Assembly (NCBI RefSeq): GCF_037890675.1
Contig: NZ_CP149574.1
Span: 3,262,874 to 3,326,873 of the forward strand
DNA from: Methylovirgula sp. 4M-Z18
Lineage (GTDB): Bacteria; Pseudomonadota; Alphaproteobacteria; Rhizobiales; Beijerinckiaceae
DNA: 64,000 nucleotides
Reading direction: 5' to 3'
Below are positions 35,860-43,437 of this stretch, in pieces. A program made the translations under genes and the position numbers. Position 1 is the first letter of the stretch. Each line of letters starts with the position of its first letter. The notes under the pieces are model-generated. The model was not told the DNA's origin. It worked only from the letters and a program-made list of their open reading frames with translations, and did not search any database.

Positions 35860-36441
35860 ATGAAGCGGCCCGATTTCTTCTCGCTCCTGCAATGGATTCT
35901 CGCGACGGTCATTCTTGCCGGTGGCGTGCATCTTGCCTCGGTCCTGCTCCTGCCGCGCGTCGCGCCCGCGGATTCGTTTGCGCGCATGGCGGCGCTCGCG
36001 CCGGTCAATACGCTGAAACATCTGCCGGCCGCGCGGCCGGGAGAGACGCTCACCGTATTCCGCGATCCCGCCCTCGCAGAAGCAGTCTGCCCCTATGATC
36101 TCGATCAAGGTCCGCTGCGGTTGAGCGGCACGGTCTCGCGCGACGGGTTCGTTTCGGCCTCATTTCACAACCGGCGCGGCATCGTCTTCTATGCGGTCAC
36201 CGATCAAGCCGCGACGCGCGGCCGTTTGAGCGCACTCGTGGTCACGCAGGATCAGCTTGATGCGATCAAGGCGCAGGAATCCGACGATGAACCGGTGCAG
36301 GAGTTGCGGATCGTTTCGCCGACCCGGCGCGGCTTCGTGGTGGTGCGGGCGCTTAGCTCAAGCGTGAGCCAATATGCCGAAGCGGAAGCTGAATTGGATG
36401 CGTTTGGCTGCGAAACCAGCCATGACGAGCCAACGAACTAA
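35860..36441 (+). CDS. DUF1254 domain membrane-anchored protein
   Basis: A 193-residue protein with an N-terminal anchor (FSLLQWILATVILAGGVHLA) and a DUF1254 region, including the stretch PYDLDQGPLRLSGTV. ATG 35860 is chosen, with GGAA upstream; ATG 35851 is an in-frame alternative. The preceding DUF1214 gene ends at 35846. The pair probably forms a complex at the membrane outer face, inferred from their fusion in other proteins. Confidence 0.85.
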   Translation: MKRPDFFSLLQWILATVILAGGVHLASVLLLPRVAPADSFARMAALAPVNTLKHLPAARPGETLTVFRDPALAEAVCPYDLDQGPLRLSGTVSRDGFVSASFHNRRGIVFYAVTDQAATRGRLSALVVTQDQLDAIKAQESDDEPVQELRIVSPTRRGFVVVRALSSSVSQYAEAEAELDAFGCETSHDEPTN

Positions 36442-36445
36442 AAAC

Positions 36446-36649
36446 TTAAGCGGGACGTTTCTTGCGGCGTGCATCCTTGCCCGGGCCTTTTTGCGGCCCC
36501 GGCGGCGGCGCATCGATCGTGACGCGTGCCTCGTCGTCGCGGACATAGCGCACGCCCGTGAAGAACAGGATTTCCGCCTCCACCATCTGGCCAAGCGGCG
36601 CTGCGCCTGGGCGGCGCGGCCTTGGTCTGAACAGCAACAGTTCGCCCAT
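36446..36649 (-). CDS. Small hypothetical protein
   Basis: A 67-residue basic protein beginning MGELLLFRPRPRRPG and containing VEAEILFFTGVRYVRDDE, which looks structured and conserved-like; the tail is Lys/Pro/Arg-rich. GGGAG lies upstream of ATG 36649 on the minus strand. It stops five bases past the convergent DUF1254 stop. I believe similar short proteins occur in Rhizobiales but could not check. Function unknown. Confidence 0.65.
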   Translation of the reverse strand: MGELLLFRPRPRRPGAAPLGQMVEAEILFFTGVRYVRDDEARVTIDAPPPGPQKGPGKDARRKKRPA

Positions 36650-36863
36650 GCTATGCTCCCGTCATCCTGCTCGCGGCAGATCGCAAAATCGCGACGAGGT
36701 TTGGTACAGCAAATCCGGCGGCGGCCCCTATCAGTCGGCGTGATTACAGAGCGCGCTGGTTAACATCGATTTAAAAAATGGAAATGTCGATAGAAAATGC
36801 GTGTCTAGCGCGATTTCCCGACCAAAAGTGTTATGACAACGGTCCAATGTGAGCGCGAACCGA

Positions 36864-37196
36864 TCAGTCGAGGAATGATCGACCTTCGCGATCTTCCACA
36901 TCGACGATCCATAAATCTGTGTCAAAACGCACTTCGCGCTGCAGTCTCTGCTCGATCTCTGGATTGTCGAGCCAGGGCGCGTCGTGCATGCGGACCCAGC
37001 GCCGCTCGACGGACTCTTCGGCAAATTCCGTCTGCGGCGCAGGGCCGAACAAGCACGAGGTGCCGTCGAGACGGTCGACGCGAATGAAAATCGCACCCGC
37101 CTCCGCCGCGCCGCGCCGGCGCAGATAGGCGGATGCGCCGGCGGTTTCGCAGCGGCGGATATAGGCGGATACCCAAAAGTCCGATCGCAGCCTCAT
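36864..37196 (-). CDS. DUF1491 family protein
   Basis: A 110-residue protein of family DUF1491, recognised by MRLRSDFWVSAYIRRCETAG, GAIFIRVDRLDGTSCLFGPA and DIWIVDVEDREG-like end (seen as DLWIVDVEDREGRSFLD). Function unknown. It lies nine bases downstream of the peptidoglycan-binding gene on the same strand, so it is probably part of the kinase/peptidoglycan unit. Confidence 0.88.
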   Translation of the reverse strand: MRLRSDFWVSAYIRRCETAGASAYLRRRGAAEAGAIFIRVDRLDGTSCLFGPAPQTEFAEESVERRWVRMHDAPWLDNPEIEQRLQREVRFDTDLWIVDVEDREGRSFLD

Positions 37197-37205
37197 CGCT
37201 AACGC

Positions 37206-38030
37206 CTAGTTGATGGCGATCCCTGACGCAGCGGCCAATTCGCGCATGATCTTGGGCGTCAGTTCGCCCTTCGGCGGCAGGCCACGCGACTTTTCGAATT
37301 TCTCGACCGCTTGACGGGTCGCAGCTCCCGCCGTGCCCGTGGCGGGGACGGCGAAGCCCAATTTCGTCAATGCGCGCTGTGCTGCAAGCACATTCTTATT
37401 GGGGCTTGCGGCGCTGCTCGCCGGTTGCGACGGCGACGCTCCGCCGTTCAACAGATCGGCAACGGCATCGCGCTGATGCGTCTCGGCAGGCTGTGGCACA
37501 GCGACTGGCCGGCGCGCCGACGGCGCTCCGCCGTTCAAGAGATCGGCAATGGCGTCGTGCTGATGCGTCTCAGCAGGCTGGGGCACAGCAACTGGCCGGC
37601 GCGCCGGCTGCGCCGTCGGCGCTGCAACGGGCGCTTGCGGTTCGTCAGCGGCGACGGTGGCAGCGGCAGCATGCACAAAGCCTTGCGGCACAGGCACAGT
37701 CGCGAGTGTGCTGAGCGGCGGCATGTTGGCCGTCGGCGATTGCGCAGCTGCTTGCGTTTGCGGCGCTACGGGCGGCAGCGGGGGCGCGGCGGAGCGGCCG
37801 TTTTGGAACACCAGTGCATTCACCGCGACGGCGCCGAAAAAGCCGGCAAAGGCGACGATCCCGATCGCTTGGCCGGGGTTATTGCGCCACCGCGCGAACC
37901 AGGATGCCGCATCACCGCCGCTCGTCTTGCGGCTCTTGGCCGCCTTCGGCTTCGGCTTCGGCTTGGATTTCGGTTTGGGGTCGGCCGCAAGCACGTAATC
38001 GTGGTCGGCGCGGGCAAGAGCTTCACGCAA
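37206..38030 (-). CDS. Peptidoglycan-binding domain membrane protein
   Basis: A 274-residue bitopic protein. A Lys/Pro-rich cytoplasmic tail (KPKSKPKPKPK) precedes a membrane segment near 55-75, then a Pro/Ala-rich periplasmic linker and a C-terminal peptidoglycan-binding (PG_binding_1) domain, LAAQRALTKLGFAVPATGTA to LTPKIMRELAAASG. The linker contains a duplicated 29-residue unit (see repeat). Start is a TTG that overlaps the end of the histidine kinase gene by 8 bases; the true start is not certain. It may anchor to the cell wall and pass envelope state to the kinase, an inference from gene coupling. Confidence 0.82.
   Translation of the reverse strand: MREALARADHDYVLAADPKPKSKPKPKPKAAKSRKTSGGDAASWFARWRNNPGQAIGIVAFAGFFGAVAVNALVFQNGRSAAPPLPPVAPQTQAAAQSPTANMPPLSTLATVPVPQGFVHAAAATVAADEPQAPVAAPTAQPARRPVAVPQPAETHQHDAIADLLNGGAPSARRPVAVPQPAETHQRDAVADLLNGGASPSQPASSAASPNKNVLAAQRALTKLGFAVPATGTAGAATRQAVEKFEKSRGLPPKGELTPKIMRELAAASGIAIN
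37441..37614. repeat. 87-base tandem duplication in the peptidoglycan-binding gene
   Basis: Two near-identical 87-base units start at 37441 and 37528. They encode two in-frame copies of 29 residues containing RRPVAVPQPAETHQ and ADLLNGGA, with a few substitutions. The duplication lies in the Pro-rich periplasmic linker and probably changes linker length without harming the domain. Confidence 0.85.
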
Positions 38031-39369
38031 TTTTCTTCACCGTCGGTTTGTCGGCCAAAGCCATTTTGGAAAAGGGGGGCTTGTGCGCCGACAAAGTATC
38101 GACCTTCGTCGGCACGGCAATGCGGCAATCAAGCGGCAGGAGAATGACGACGCTCGTGCCGATACCTTGCGCGCTCTCGATCGCGATCGAACCGCCATGT
38201 AAATCCACGAGCCCGCGCACCACCGACAGGCCAAGGCCCGTGCCTTCATTGTGCCGCGAATAGGAGGCGCGCGCCTGGAAGAACGGGCTGCCCGCCCGAT
38301 CCTTGTCCCGCGCATCCATGCCGATGCCGGTGTCGCGCACTTCGAGCCGCAAGGAGGCGCCCTCGCGCCGCGTCGCGACCGTCACGGTGCCGCCCTGCGG
38401 CGTGAATTTGACCGCGTTCGAAAGCAGATTGAGCAGGATCTGCTTCACCGCGCGACGGTCGGCGATCATGTCCTGCAAGTCGTCCGCCAGGTGCTTGACC
38501 AGCGCCAGGCCGCCTTGCGCCGCACGCAGGCTCACCATGTCGCAGCACGAATCGACGAGCGGCGCGATCGCGATGGCCTCCGGCACCAGTTCCAAACTGC
38601 CGGACTCGAGTTTCGACATGTCGAGAATGGTGTTGACGACCGAGAGGAGATGCTCGCCCGACGCGTGGATGATGCGGGCATATTCGCGCTGCTTCTCCGG
38701 CGAACAGGGCATCAACTCCTCGTGCGACAGCAATTCGGCAAAACCGATGATCGCATTGAGGGGCGTGCGCAATTCGTGGCTGACGTTGGCGAGGAAATGA
38801 TCCTTCCATTGATGCGCCCGCAGTGCCAGTTGATGGGCGCTCTCCATCTCCTCCCGCCGCCGCGCCGCGTCGGTGACGTCGCGCAGCACCGAAACCATGA
38901 TCGCGCCCGCAACGTTCGACTGCGGCAAATGCCGCACCCGCATCTCGGCGACGATGAAAACCGGCTCGACATAGCCGGCCGATGCATTGGGCCGCTCCAG
39001 CGTGCGCAGCCGGAACGTGCCGCATGCGACGCCGTCGGCCGCTTCGCCGGCAGCGAAAAGGGTCAGGAATTTCGGCCGGTCGGCCACGTGGACGCGATGG
39101 AACAGGCCGCGGCCGAGAAGCGTCGCAACATCGAGGCCCAACACCGGCCCGCATCGGTCATTGGCCGCAACCACCGCACCGGACGCATCGTGCCACAGCA
39201 CCACATCGCCCATGAGCCCGGCCGTATCGGCCTCGCCAATAGCCCGCGGCGCGCGCGCGGCGGCGGGTGCGAGCTTCTGCGCGAAGGATGCGGCCATGTG
39301 CTTGATGTGCGAAATACGACGCAACGAGACCTCGACGAAGAACCAGAAGGACCGATACTGGCCCATCAT
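38023..39369 (-). CDS. PAS-domain sensor histidine kinase
   Basis: A 448-residue kinase without a clear membrane segment. A PAS-like region lies at about 50-165 (VVLWHDASGAVVAAND ... VSVLRDVTDAARRREEME). The H-box FLANVSHELRTPLNAIIGFAEL, N-box ILLNLLSNAVKFTP, G1 DTGIGMD and G2 GTGLGLSVVRGLVDLHGG are all intact, placing it in the PdhS/DivJ/PleC-like HisKA group. The output regulator is unknown, as no receiver gene is adjacent. ATG 39369 is chosen; TTG 39390 is possible. It ends inside the peptidoglycan-binding gene start. Confidence 0.9.
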   Translation of the reverse strand: MMGQYRSFWFFVEVSLRRISHIKHMAASFAQKLAPAAARAPRAIGEADTAGLMGDVVLWHDASGAVVAANDRCGPVLGLDVATLLGRGLFHRVHVADRPKFLTLFAAGEAADGVACGTFRLRTLERPNASAGYVEPVFIVAEMRVRHLPQSNVAGAIMVSVLRDVTDAARRREEMESAHQLALRAHQWKDHFLANVSHELRTPLNAIIGFAELLSHEELMPCSPEKQREYARIIHASGEHLLSVVNTILDMSKLESGSLELVPEAIAIAPLVDSCCDMVSLRAAQGGLALVKHLADDLQDMIADRRAVKQILLNLLSNAVKFTPQGGTVTVATRREGASLRLEVRDTGIGMDARDKDRAGSPFFQARASYSRHNEGTGLGLSVVRGLVDLHGGSIAIESAQGIGTSVVILLPLDCRIAVPTKVDTLSAHKPPFSKMALADKPTVKKIA

Positions 39370-39538
39370 GGCCTGGACGTTGGCACCCAATCGCTTAAAT
39401 GAACCCTAAAGGCTGTCCGCTTTTGTGGCCCCCACAACCAAACCGCAGGCAAAATGCCCGTTATGGTTTAAAATTGGTTTCCATGGGACGCGGGCTCGCG
39501 TAGGAGAGAGCAGCCAGGACCTCAAAGACGAAACCTCC

Positions 39539-39973
39539 ATGACCATCGACCAGATTATCGAAGACCTTGAATTTCTTGATGATTGGGAAGACCGCTACCG
39601 GCATATCATCGACCTTGGTAAAGGTCTTGAGCCCTTGCCCGAAGCGGCGCGCACCGACGCGCATAAGGTACGCGGCTGCGCCTCCCAGGTCTGGCTCGAT
39701 ACCTCCGTCGGCGGCAAAGACGACGAGCCGGTGCTGCATTTTCGCGCCGACAGCGACGCCCATATCGTCAAGGGGCTGATTCGCATCATTCTGGCCATCT
39801 ATGGCAATCGCAGCGCCCGCGAGATTTTGCGCACCGACGCAGGCGCCATCTTCCAGCGTATCGGTCTCGACCAGCACCTGACGCCGCAACGCTCCAATGG
39901 CGTGCGCGCAATGGTGGAGCGGATCAAGGCAGATGCGGCCAAGGCGCTTGCGATGGCGGAAGGACCGGCGTGA
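39539..39973 (+). CDS. sufE: SufE family cysteine desulfurase sulfur acceptor
   Basis: SufE receives persulfide sulfur from SufS for iron-sulfur cluster assembly. The 144-residue protein begins MTIDQIIEDLEFLDDWEDRY and has the active-site loop KVRGCASQVWL with Cys47, plus GLIRIILAIYGNRSAREIL. ATG 39539 gives the normal family start; the frame open from 39425 adds a non-homologous leader. It is divergent from the histidine kinase gene. No other suf gene is nearby. Confidence 0.94.
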   Translation: MTIDQIIEDLEFLDDWEDRYRHIIDLGKGLEPLPEAARTDAHKVRGCASQVWLDTSVGGKDDEPVLHFRADSDAHIVKGLIRIILAIYGNRSAREILRTDAGAIFQRIGLDQHLTPQRSNGVRAMVERIKADAAKALAMAEGPA

Positions 39974-40175
39974 GCGACAGGAGAAGACAACCTATTGATT
40001 TACAGTAATAATATAAAATACCTCGGATTCGGATAAGGCTCGAAGTTCTGCGTTGTTGGTCCGCTTAAGAGAGACGTTTATATTTATTACCTCTTAGGAA
40101 AAGAAAATAATCCCCCAATAAATCAATATGATAATATATATCAGCCCCTGCCTCGGACCCGTATAACATCGGCGA

Positions 40176-40205
40176 CTGTCATCCCGGGTAAGCCCGGGAT
40201 GACAG
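40176..40205. repeat. REP-like perfect palindrome
   Basis: CTGTCATCCCGGG and CCCGGGATGACAG form a perfect 13-bp stem around the loop TAAG. Palindromes of the form GTCATCCCGGG...CCCGGGATGAC are a common interspersed element in alphaproteobacteria. Only one copy was recognised in this window. Confidence 0.7.
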
Positions 40206-40256
40206 TGTGGCCCTCTGATAGATGAAAGCTTACGACCGCCGGTATAAACTGAGTAT

Positions 40257-40284
40257 CCGGATGCAAAACCTCGTTTGCATCCGG
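40257..40284. terminator. Perfect 11-bp hairpin downstream of mucR
   Basis: CCGGATGCAAA, loop ACCTCG and TTTGCATCCGG form an 11-bp stem 31 bases beyond the mucR stop on the minus strand. No long T-run follows, so it is a possible terminator or RNA-end stabiliser. Confidence 0.45.
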
Positions 40285-40314
40285 CCCACTTAGTTCAAGA
40301 CAAACCGATGCGGA

Positions 40315-40737
40315 TCACTTGCCCCGGCGGCGGCGCTTCTGCCCGAGGCCCATTTGCTTGGCCAGGTTGGAGCGGGCGGTCGCATAAGCGGGTGCGACCA
40401 TCGGATAGTCCGGCGGCAGGCCCCATTTCTCGCGATATTGTTCGGGCGACATGTTGTATTGCGTGCGCAAATGCCGCTTCAGCGATTTGAACTTTTTCCC
40501 GTCTTCCAGACAGATGATATATTCGTTGGTGATCGACTTTTTCGTCGATACCGCTGGCTTGGGCGGCTCCACCGGCAGCGGCGGCGCCGTGCCTTGGGTG
40601 ACGCGCAACAGCGCCGCGTGCACATCCCCAATCAGATTCGCCAGTTCCGTCATCGGCACCGGATTGTTGCTGACATAGGCGGAAACGATATCCGCAGCCA
40701 GTTCGATGAAATCTTCAGAATGCGTTGTTCCTGCCAT
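40315..40737 (-). CDS. mucR: MucR/Ros-family transcriptional regulator
   Basis: A 140-residue regulator of the MucR/Ros group, H-NS-like repressors that bind AT-rich DNA. The N-terminal region ([32 protein letters not shown]) is the oligomerisation domain. The zinc-finger region is [20 protein letters not shown] then [19 protein letters not shown]. The last His ligand of the C2H2-type finger is Gln here (HLRTQ), and the second Cys is Asp, so zinc binding may be altered. ATG 40737 gives the usual start. The upstream gap (40738-41158) is AT-rich, as expected for self-repression. Confidence 0.92.
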   Translation of the reverse strand: MAGTTHSEDFIELAADIVSAYVSNNPVPMTELANLIGDVHAALLRVTQGTAPPLPVEPPKPAVSTKKSITNEYIICLEDGKKFKSLKRHLRTQYNMSPEQYREKWGLPPDYPMVAPAYATARSNLAKQMGLGQKRRRRGK

Positions 40738-41158
40738 ATGCCCATTCCCCGTGACTCTGTAAGAATTGGAACAATCAACCAGCGAAATACATGCGCTTTG
40801 CTCGCCGGTGCCCCCCGGCAACTGAACCGCTAAAGTAATCCGTTTCCATCTCGGGTGATCGTGATCAAGCACGATCTGTTTAAACCTGACCTTGTTTGTA
40901 ATCAATTAAAATATGATTGCACTTAAGTATAATGCTCAATTCAATACCTAATAAAGTCCGCACCATCGCGACTGAATGTGGAGGAAATGCGTTCCGCGAA
41001 AACTCAAGAAAGCCGCACCAACGGAAATTCTAAATTATTTTTAATCCGGCCACAAAGTAACGCGAGCGGATAGGCGAGGCCGCTTCAGGCCCCCTATATG
41101 TACCGACCGAGCGCCCTGCTATACGGCGCAATCCATCCCGCAGCCATCAACCGGTGCC

Positions 41159-43261
41159 ATGACAAAGCAACTTCCCAAAACCCCGCAGACCGCCCGCCGC
41201 CCTGCCCCCTTCGTGCGCCACGGCATCGAGATCGCGGACGATTACGCCTGGATCAAGGCGCCGAACTGGCAGGAAGTCCTGCGCGATCGCGCCCGCCTGC
41301 CGGCCGATATCCGCGCGCTGCTCGACGCCGAAAACGCCTATGCCAATACGATGCTCACGCCCTATCGCGATCTGCGCAAAACGTTCCTCAAGGAACTGCG
41401 CGGCCGCATCCAGGAAGACGATTCCGAAGTTCCCGCGCCGGACGGCAGCTACGAATATTACGGCCGCCATCGCGAAGGCGGCGAGCACGAGCTCGTTTGC
41501 CGCCGGGCCAAGGGCACCGATCGAGAAGAGATCCTGCTCGACGGCGACGCCGTGGCCAAGGGCAAGAAATTCTTCGATCTCGGCGACGCCGAACATTCGC
41601 CCGACCATCGGCTGCTGGCCTGGAGCGCCGACGACAAGGGCTCGGAGCTCTATGCCCTGCGCATTCGCGACCTTGCGACCGGCGAGGACCTGGACGACCG
41701 GATCGACGATACCGAGGGCTCAGTCGTCTGGACGAGTGATGCCACGGCGTTCTACTACGTCCGCGTTGATGAGAATCATCGCCCGGCCCGCGTGTTCCGC
41801 CATCGCCTCGGCACGCCCAGCGCCGACGACGAATTGATTCTCGACGATCCGGGAGCAGCCTTTTTCGTCCATATTCGCCGCACCCAATCGCGCGCCTATC
41901 TGGTCATCGCGGTTCGCGATCACGATTCGTCGGAATGCTCTCTGCTCGATCTGGACGATATTGCCGCAAAGCCCGTCCGCGTCGCGCCGCGCGAGGCAAG
42001 CGTCCGGTACGATGTCGAGCATCACGAGGACCGTCTCATCATCCGCACCAATGCGGATGACGCGGTGGACTTCAAGATTGTAACCGCGCCGGTCGCGACG
42101 CCGGGCCGCGCCCATTGGCAGGATCTCGTCCCGCACCGGCCGGGCCGCCTCATCGTCACCGGGCTGGTGTTCCGCACCTTCATGATCCGGCTCGAGCGCG
42201 AGAACAGCCTGCCGCGCATCGTAATCACGCCGTTCGCGGATGGCGTCGATACGGCCATCGCCTTCGACGAAGAGGCCTATTCTCTTGGGTTGGAGACGAT
42301 GCTGGAATATGACGCAGGCATCATCCGCTTTTCCTATTCGTCGATGACGACGCCAGAAGAGATCTGGGATTACGATGTTTCGACACACGCACGGACTTTG
42401 CGCAAGCGCGATGTCATTCCATCCGGTCACAATCCCGCCGACTATGTCACACGCCGGCTGCATGTGACCGCGCGCGACGGTGCGCTGGTGCCCGTCTCGC
42501 TACTCTATCGCCGCAACACCAAGATCGACGGCAGCGCGCCGCTATTACTCTATGGCTACGGCGCCTATGGCTCTTCGATGCCGGCCGCTTTCAACAGCAA
42601 CCGCTTCTCGCTCGTGGACCGCGGGTTCATCTATGCCATCGCGCATGTTCGCGGCGGTACCGACAAGGGCTGGAACTGGTATCTCGACGGCAAGATGGAG
42701 CACAAGGCCAATACGTTTCGCGACTTCATCGATGTCGCCGGGGCGCTCGCCGAGCAGCGTTTCACGGCGCGCGGGCGCATCATCGCCCATGGCGGCAGCG
42801 CCGGCGGCATGCTGATGGGCGCGATCGCCAATATGGCGCCGGCATTGTTCGCAGGCATCGTCGCCGACGTGCCCTTCGTCGACGTGCTGAATACGATGCT
42901 CGATGACACTTTGCCGCTCACGCCGCCGGAATGGCTCGAGTGGGGCAATCCGATCGCCGACAAGGCAGCTTTCGAACGGCTCAAATCCTATTCGCCCTAC
43001 GACAATGTGACGGCGCAAGTCTATCCGCCAATTCTGGCGCTCGCCGGTCTCACCGATCCGCGCGTCACCTATTGGGAGCCGGCGAAATGGGTTGCCCGCC
43101 TGCGCGCGACGATGACCAGCGGTGGCCCGGTGCTGCTGCAGACCAATATGGACGCAGGCCATGCCGGCGCTTCGGGCCGGTTCAAGCAATTGGAGGAAGT
43201 GGCGCTGATCTATGCCTTCGCGTTGGCTTGCGCGCAGGAAGCGTGGGACAAGGAGCGCTGA
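41159..43261 (+). CDS. ptrB: Oligopeptidase B (S9 prolyl oligopeptidase family)
   Basis: A 700-residue serine peptidase that cuts short peptides after basic residues. The N-terminal beta-propeller (about 70-410) begins RHGIEIADDYAWIKAPNWQE. The catalytic domain has the nucleophile in IAHGGSAGGMLMGA, VPFVDVLNTML, PEWLEWGNP and the His region TNMDAGHAGASGR. Length and layout fit PtrB rather than prolyl oligopeptidase. No signal peptide is seen, so it is cytosolic. It appears to be monocistronic, ending before a hairpin at 43316-43353. Confidence 0.93.
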   Translation: MTKQLPKTPQTARRPAPFVRHGIEIADDYAWIKAPNWQEVLRDRARLPADIRALLDAENAYANTMLTPYRDLRKTFLKELRGRIQEDDSEVPAPDGSYEYYGRHREGGEHELVCRRAKGTDREEILLDGDAVAKGKKFFDLGDAEHSPDHRLLAWSADDKGSELYALRIRDLATGEDLDDRIDDTEGSVVWTSDATAFYYVRVDENHRPARVFRHRLGTPSADDELILDDPGAAFFVHIRRTQSRAYLVIAVRDHDSSECSLLDLDDIAAKPVRVAPREASVRYDVEHHEDRLIIRTNADDAVDFKIVTAPVATPGRAHWQDLVPHRPGRLIVTGLVFRTFMIRLERENSLPRIVITPFADGVDTAIAFDEEAYSLGLETMLEYDAGIIRFSYSSMTTPEEIWDYDVSTHARTLRKRDVIPSGHNPADYVTRRLHVTARDGALVPVSLLYRRNTKIDGSAPLLLYGYGAYGSSMPAAFNSNRFSLVDRGFIYAIAHVRGGTDKGWNWYLDGKMEHKANTFRDFIDVAGALAEQRFTARGRIIAHGGSAGGMLMGAIANMAPALFAGIVADVPFVDVLNTMLDDTLPLTPPEWLEWGNPIADKAAFERLKSYSPYDNVTAQVYPPILALAGLTDPRVTYWEPAKWVARLRATMTSGGPVLLQTNMDAGHAGASGRFKQLEEVALIYAFALACAQEAWDKER

Positions 43262-43315
43262 ACGACGCTGTCGCTCCCCCGCGCGAATGTGCGGGAGAAG
43301 GGAGGGTCGTTCCCC

Positions 43316-43353
43316 AGAGCATTTTCCGTTCTTTCAGAATCGGAAAATGCTCT
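43316..43353 (+). terminator. Terminator-like hairpin after ptrB, part of a repeat
   Basis: AGAGCATTTTCCG (43316-43328) and CGGAAAATGCTCT (43341-43353) form a perfect 13-bp stem with a 12-base loop, followed by AACTTTTTGTTTT. It fits a rho-independent terminator for ptrB. The same GAGCATTTTCC word forms part of the interspersed repeat at 43366-43437. Confidence 0.7.
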
Positions 43354-43365
43354 AACTTTTTGTTT

Positions 43366-43437
43366 TGTCGCATTTTCGCTGCGCGGACCTTCGGTTCTTA
43401 ACCGAAAAGTCGAACAACTTTTCTGGAAAATGCTCTA
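43366..43437. repeat. Interspersed repeat, copy B (provides the stop of the next gene)
   Basis: Closely matches 9222-9294: TGTCGCATTTTCGCT, GCGGACCTTCGGTTCTTAAC, a spacer and GGAAAATGCTCTA. As at regA, the minus-strand TAG that begins the repeat is exactly the stop codon of the gene at 43435-44721. Confidence 0.65.

Larger units (their letters stand above)
39974..40314. other. 341-base intergenic region with an AT-rich island and palindromes
   Basis: Bases about 39995-40145 are markedly AT-rich compared with the rest of the window. Two inverted repeats follow (40176-40205 and 40257-40284). No open frame with a ribosome site was found. It lies between the convergent ends of sufE and mucR. Confidence 0.6.

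Noticed and set aside
37441-37614. CRISPR-like direct repeats
   Set aside because: Two adjacent coding repeats with no spacers; an in-frame duplication explains them.
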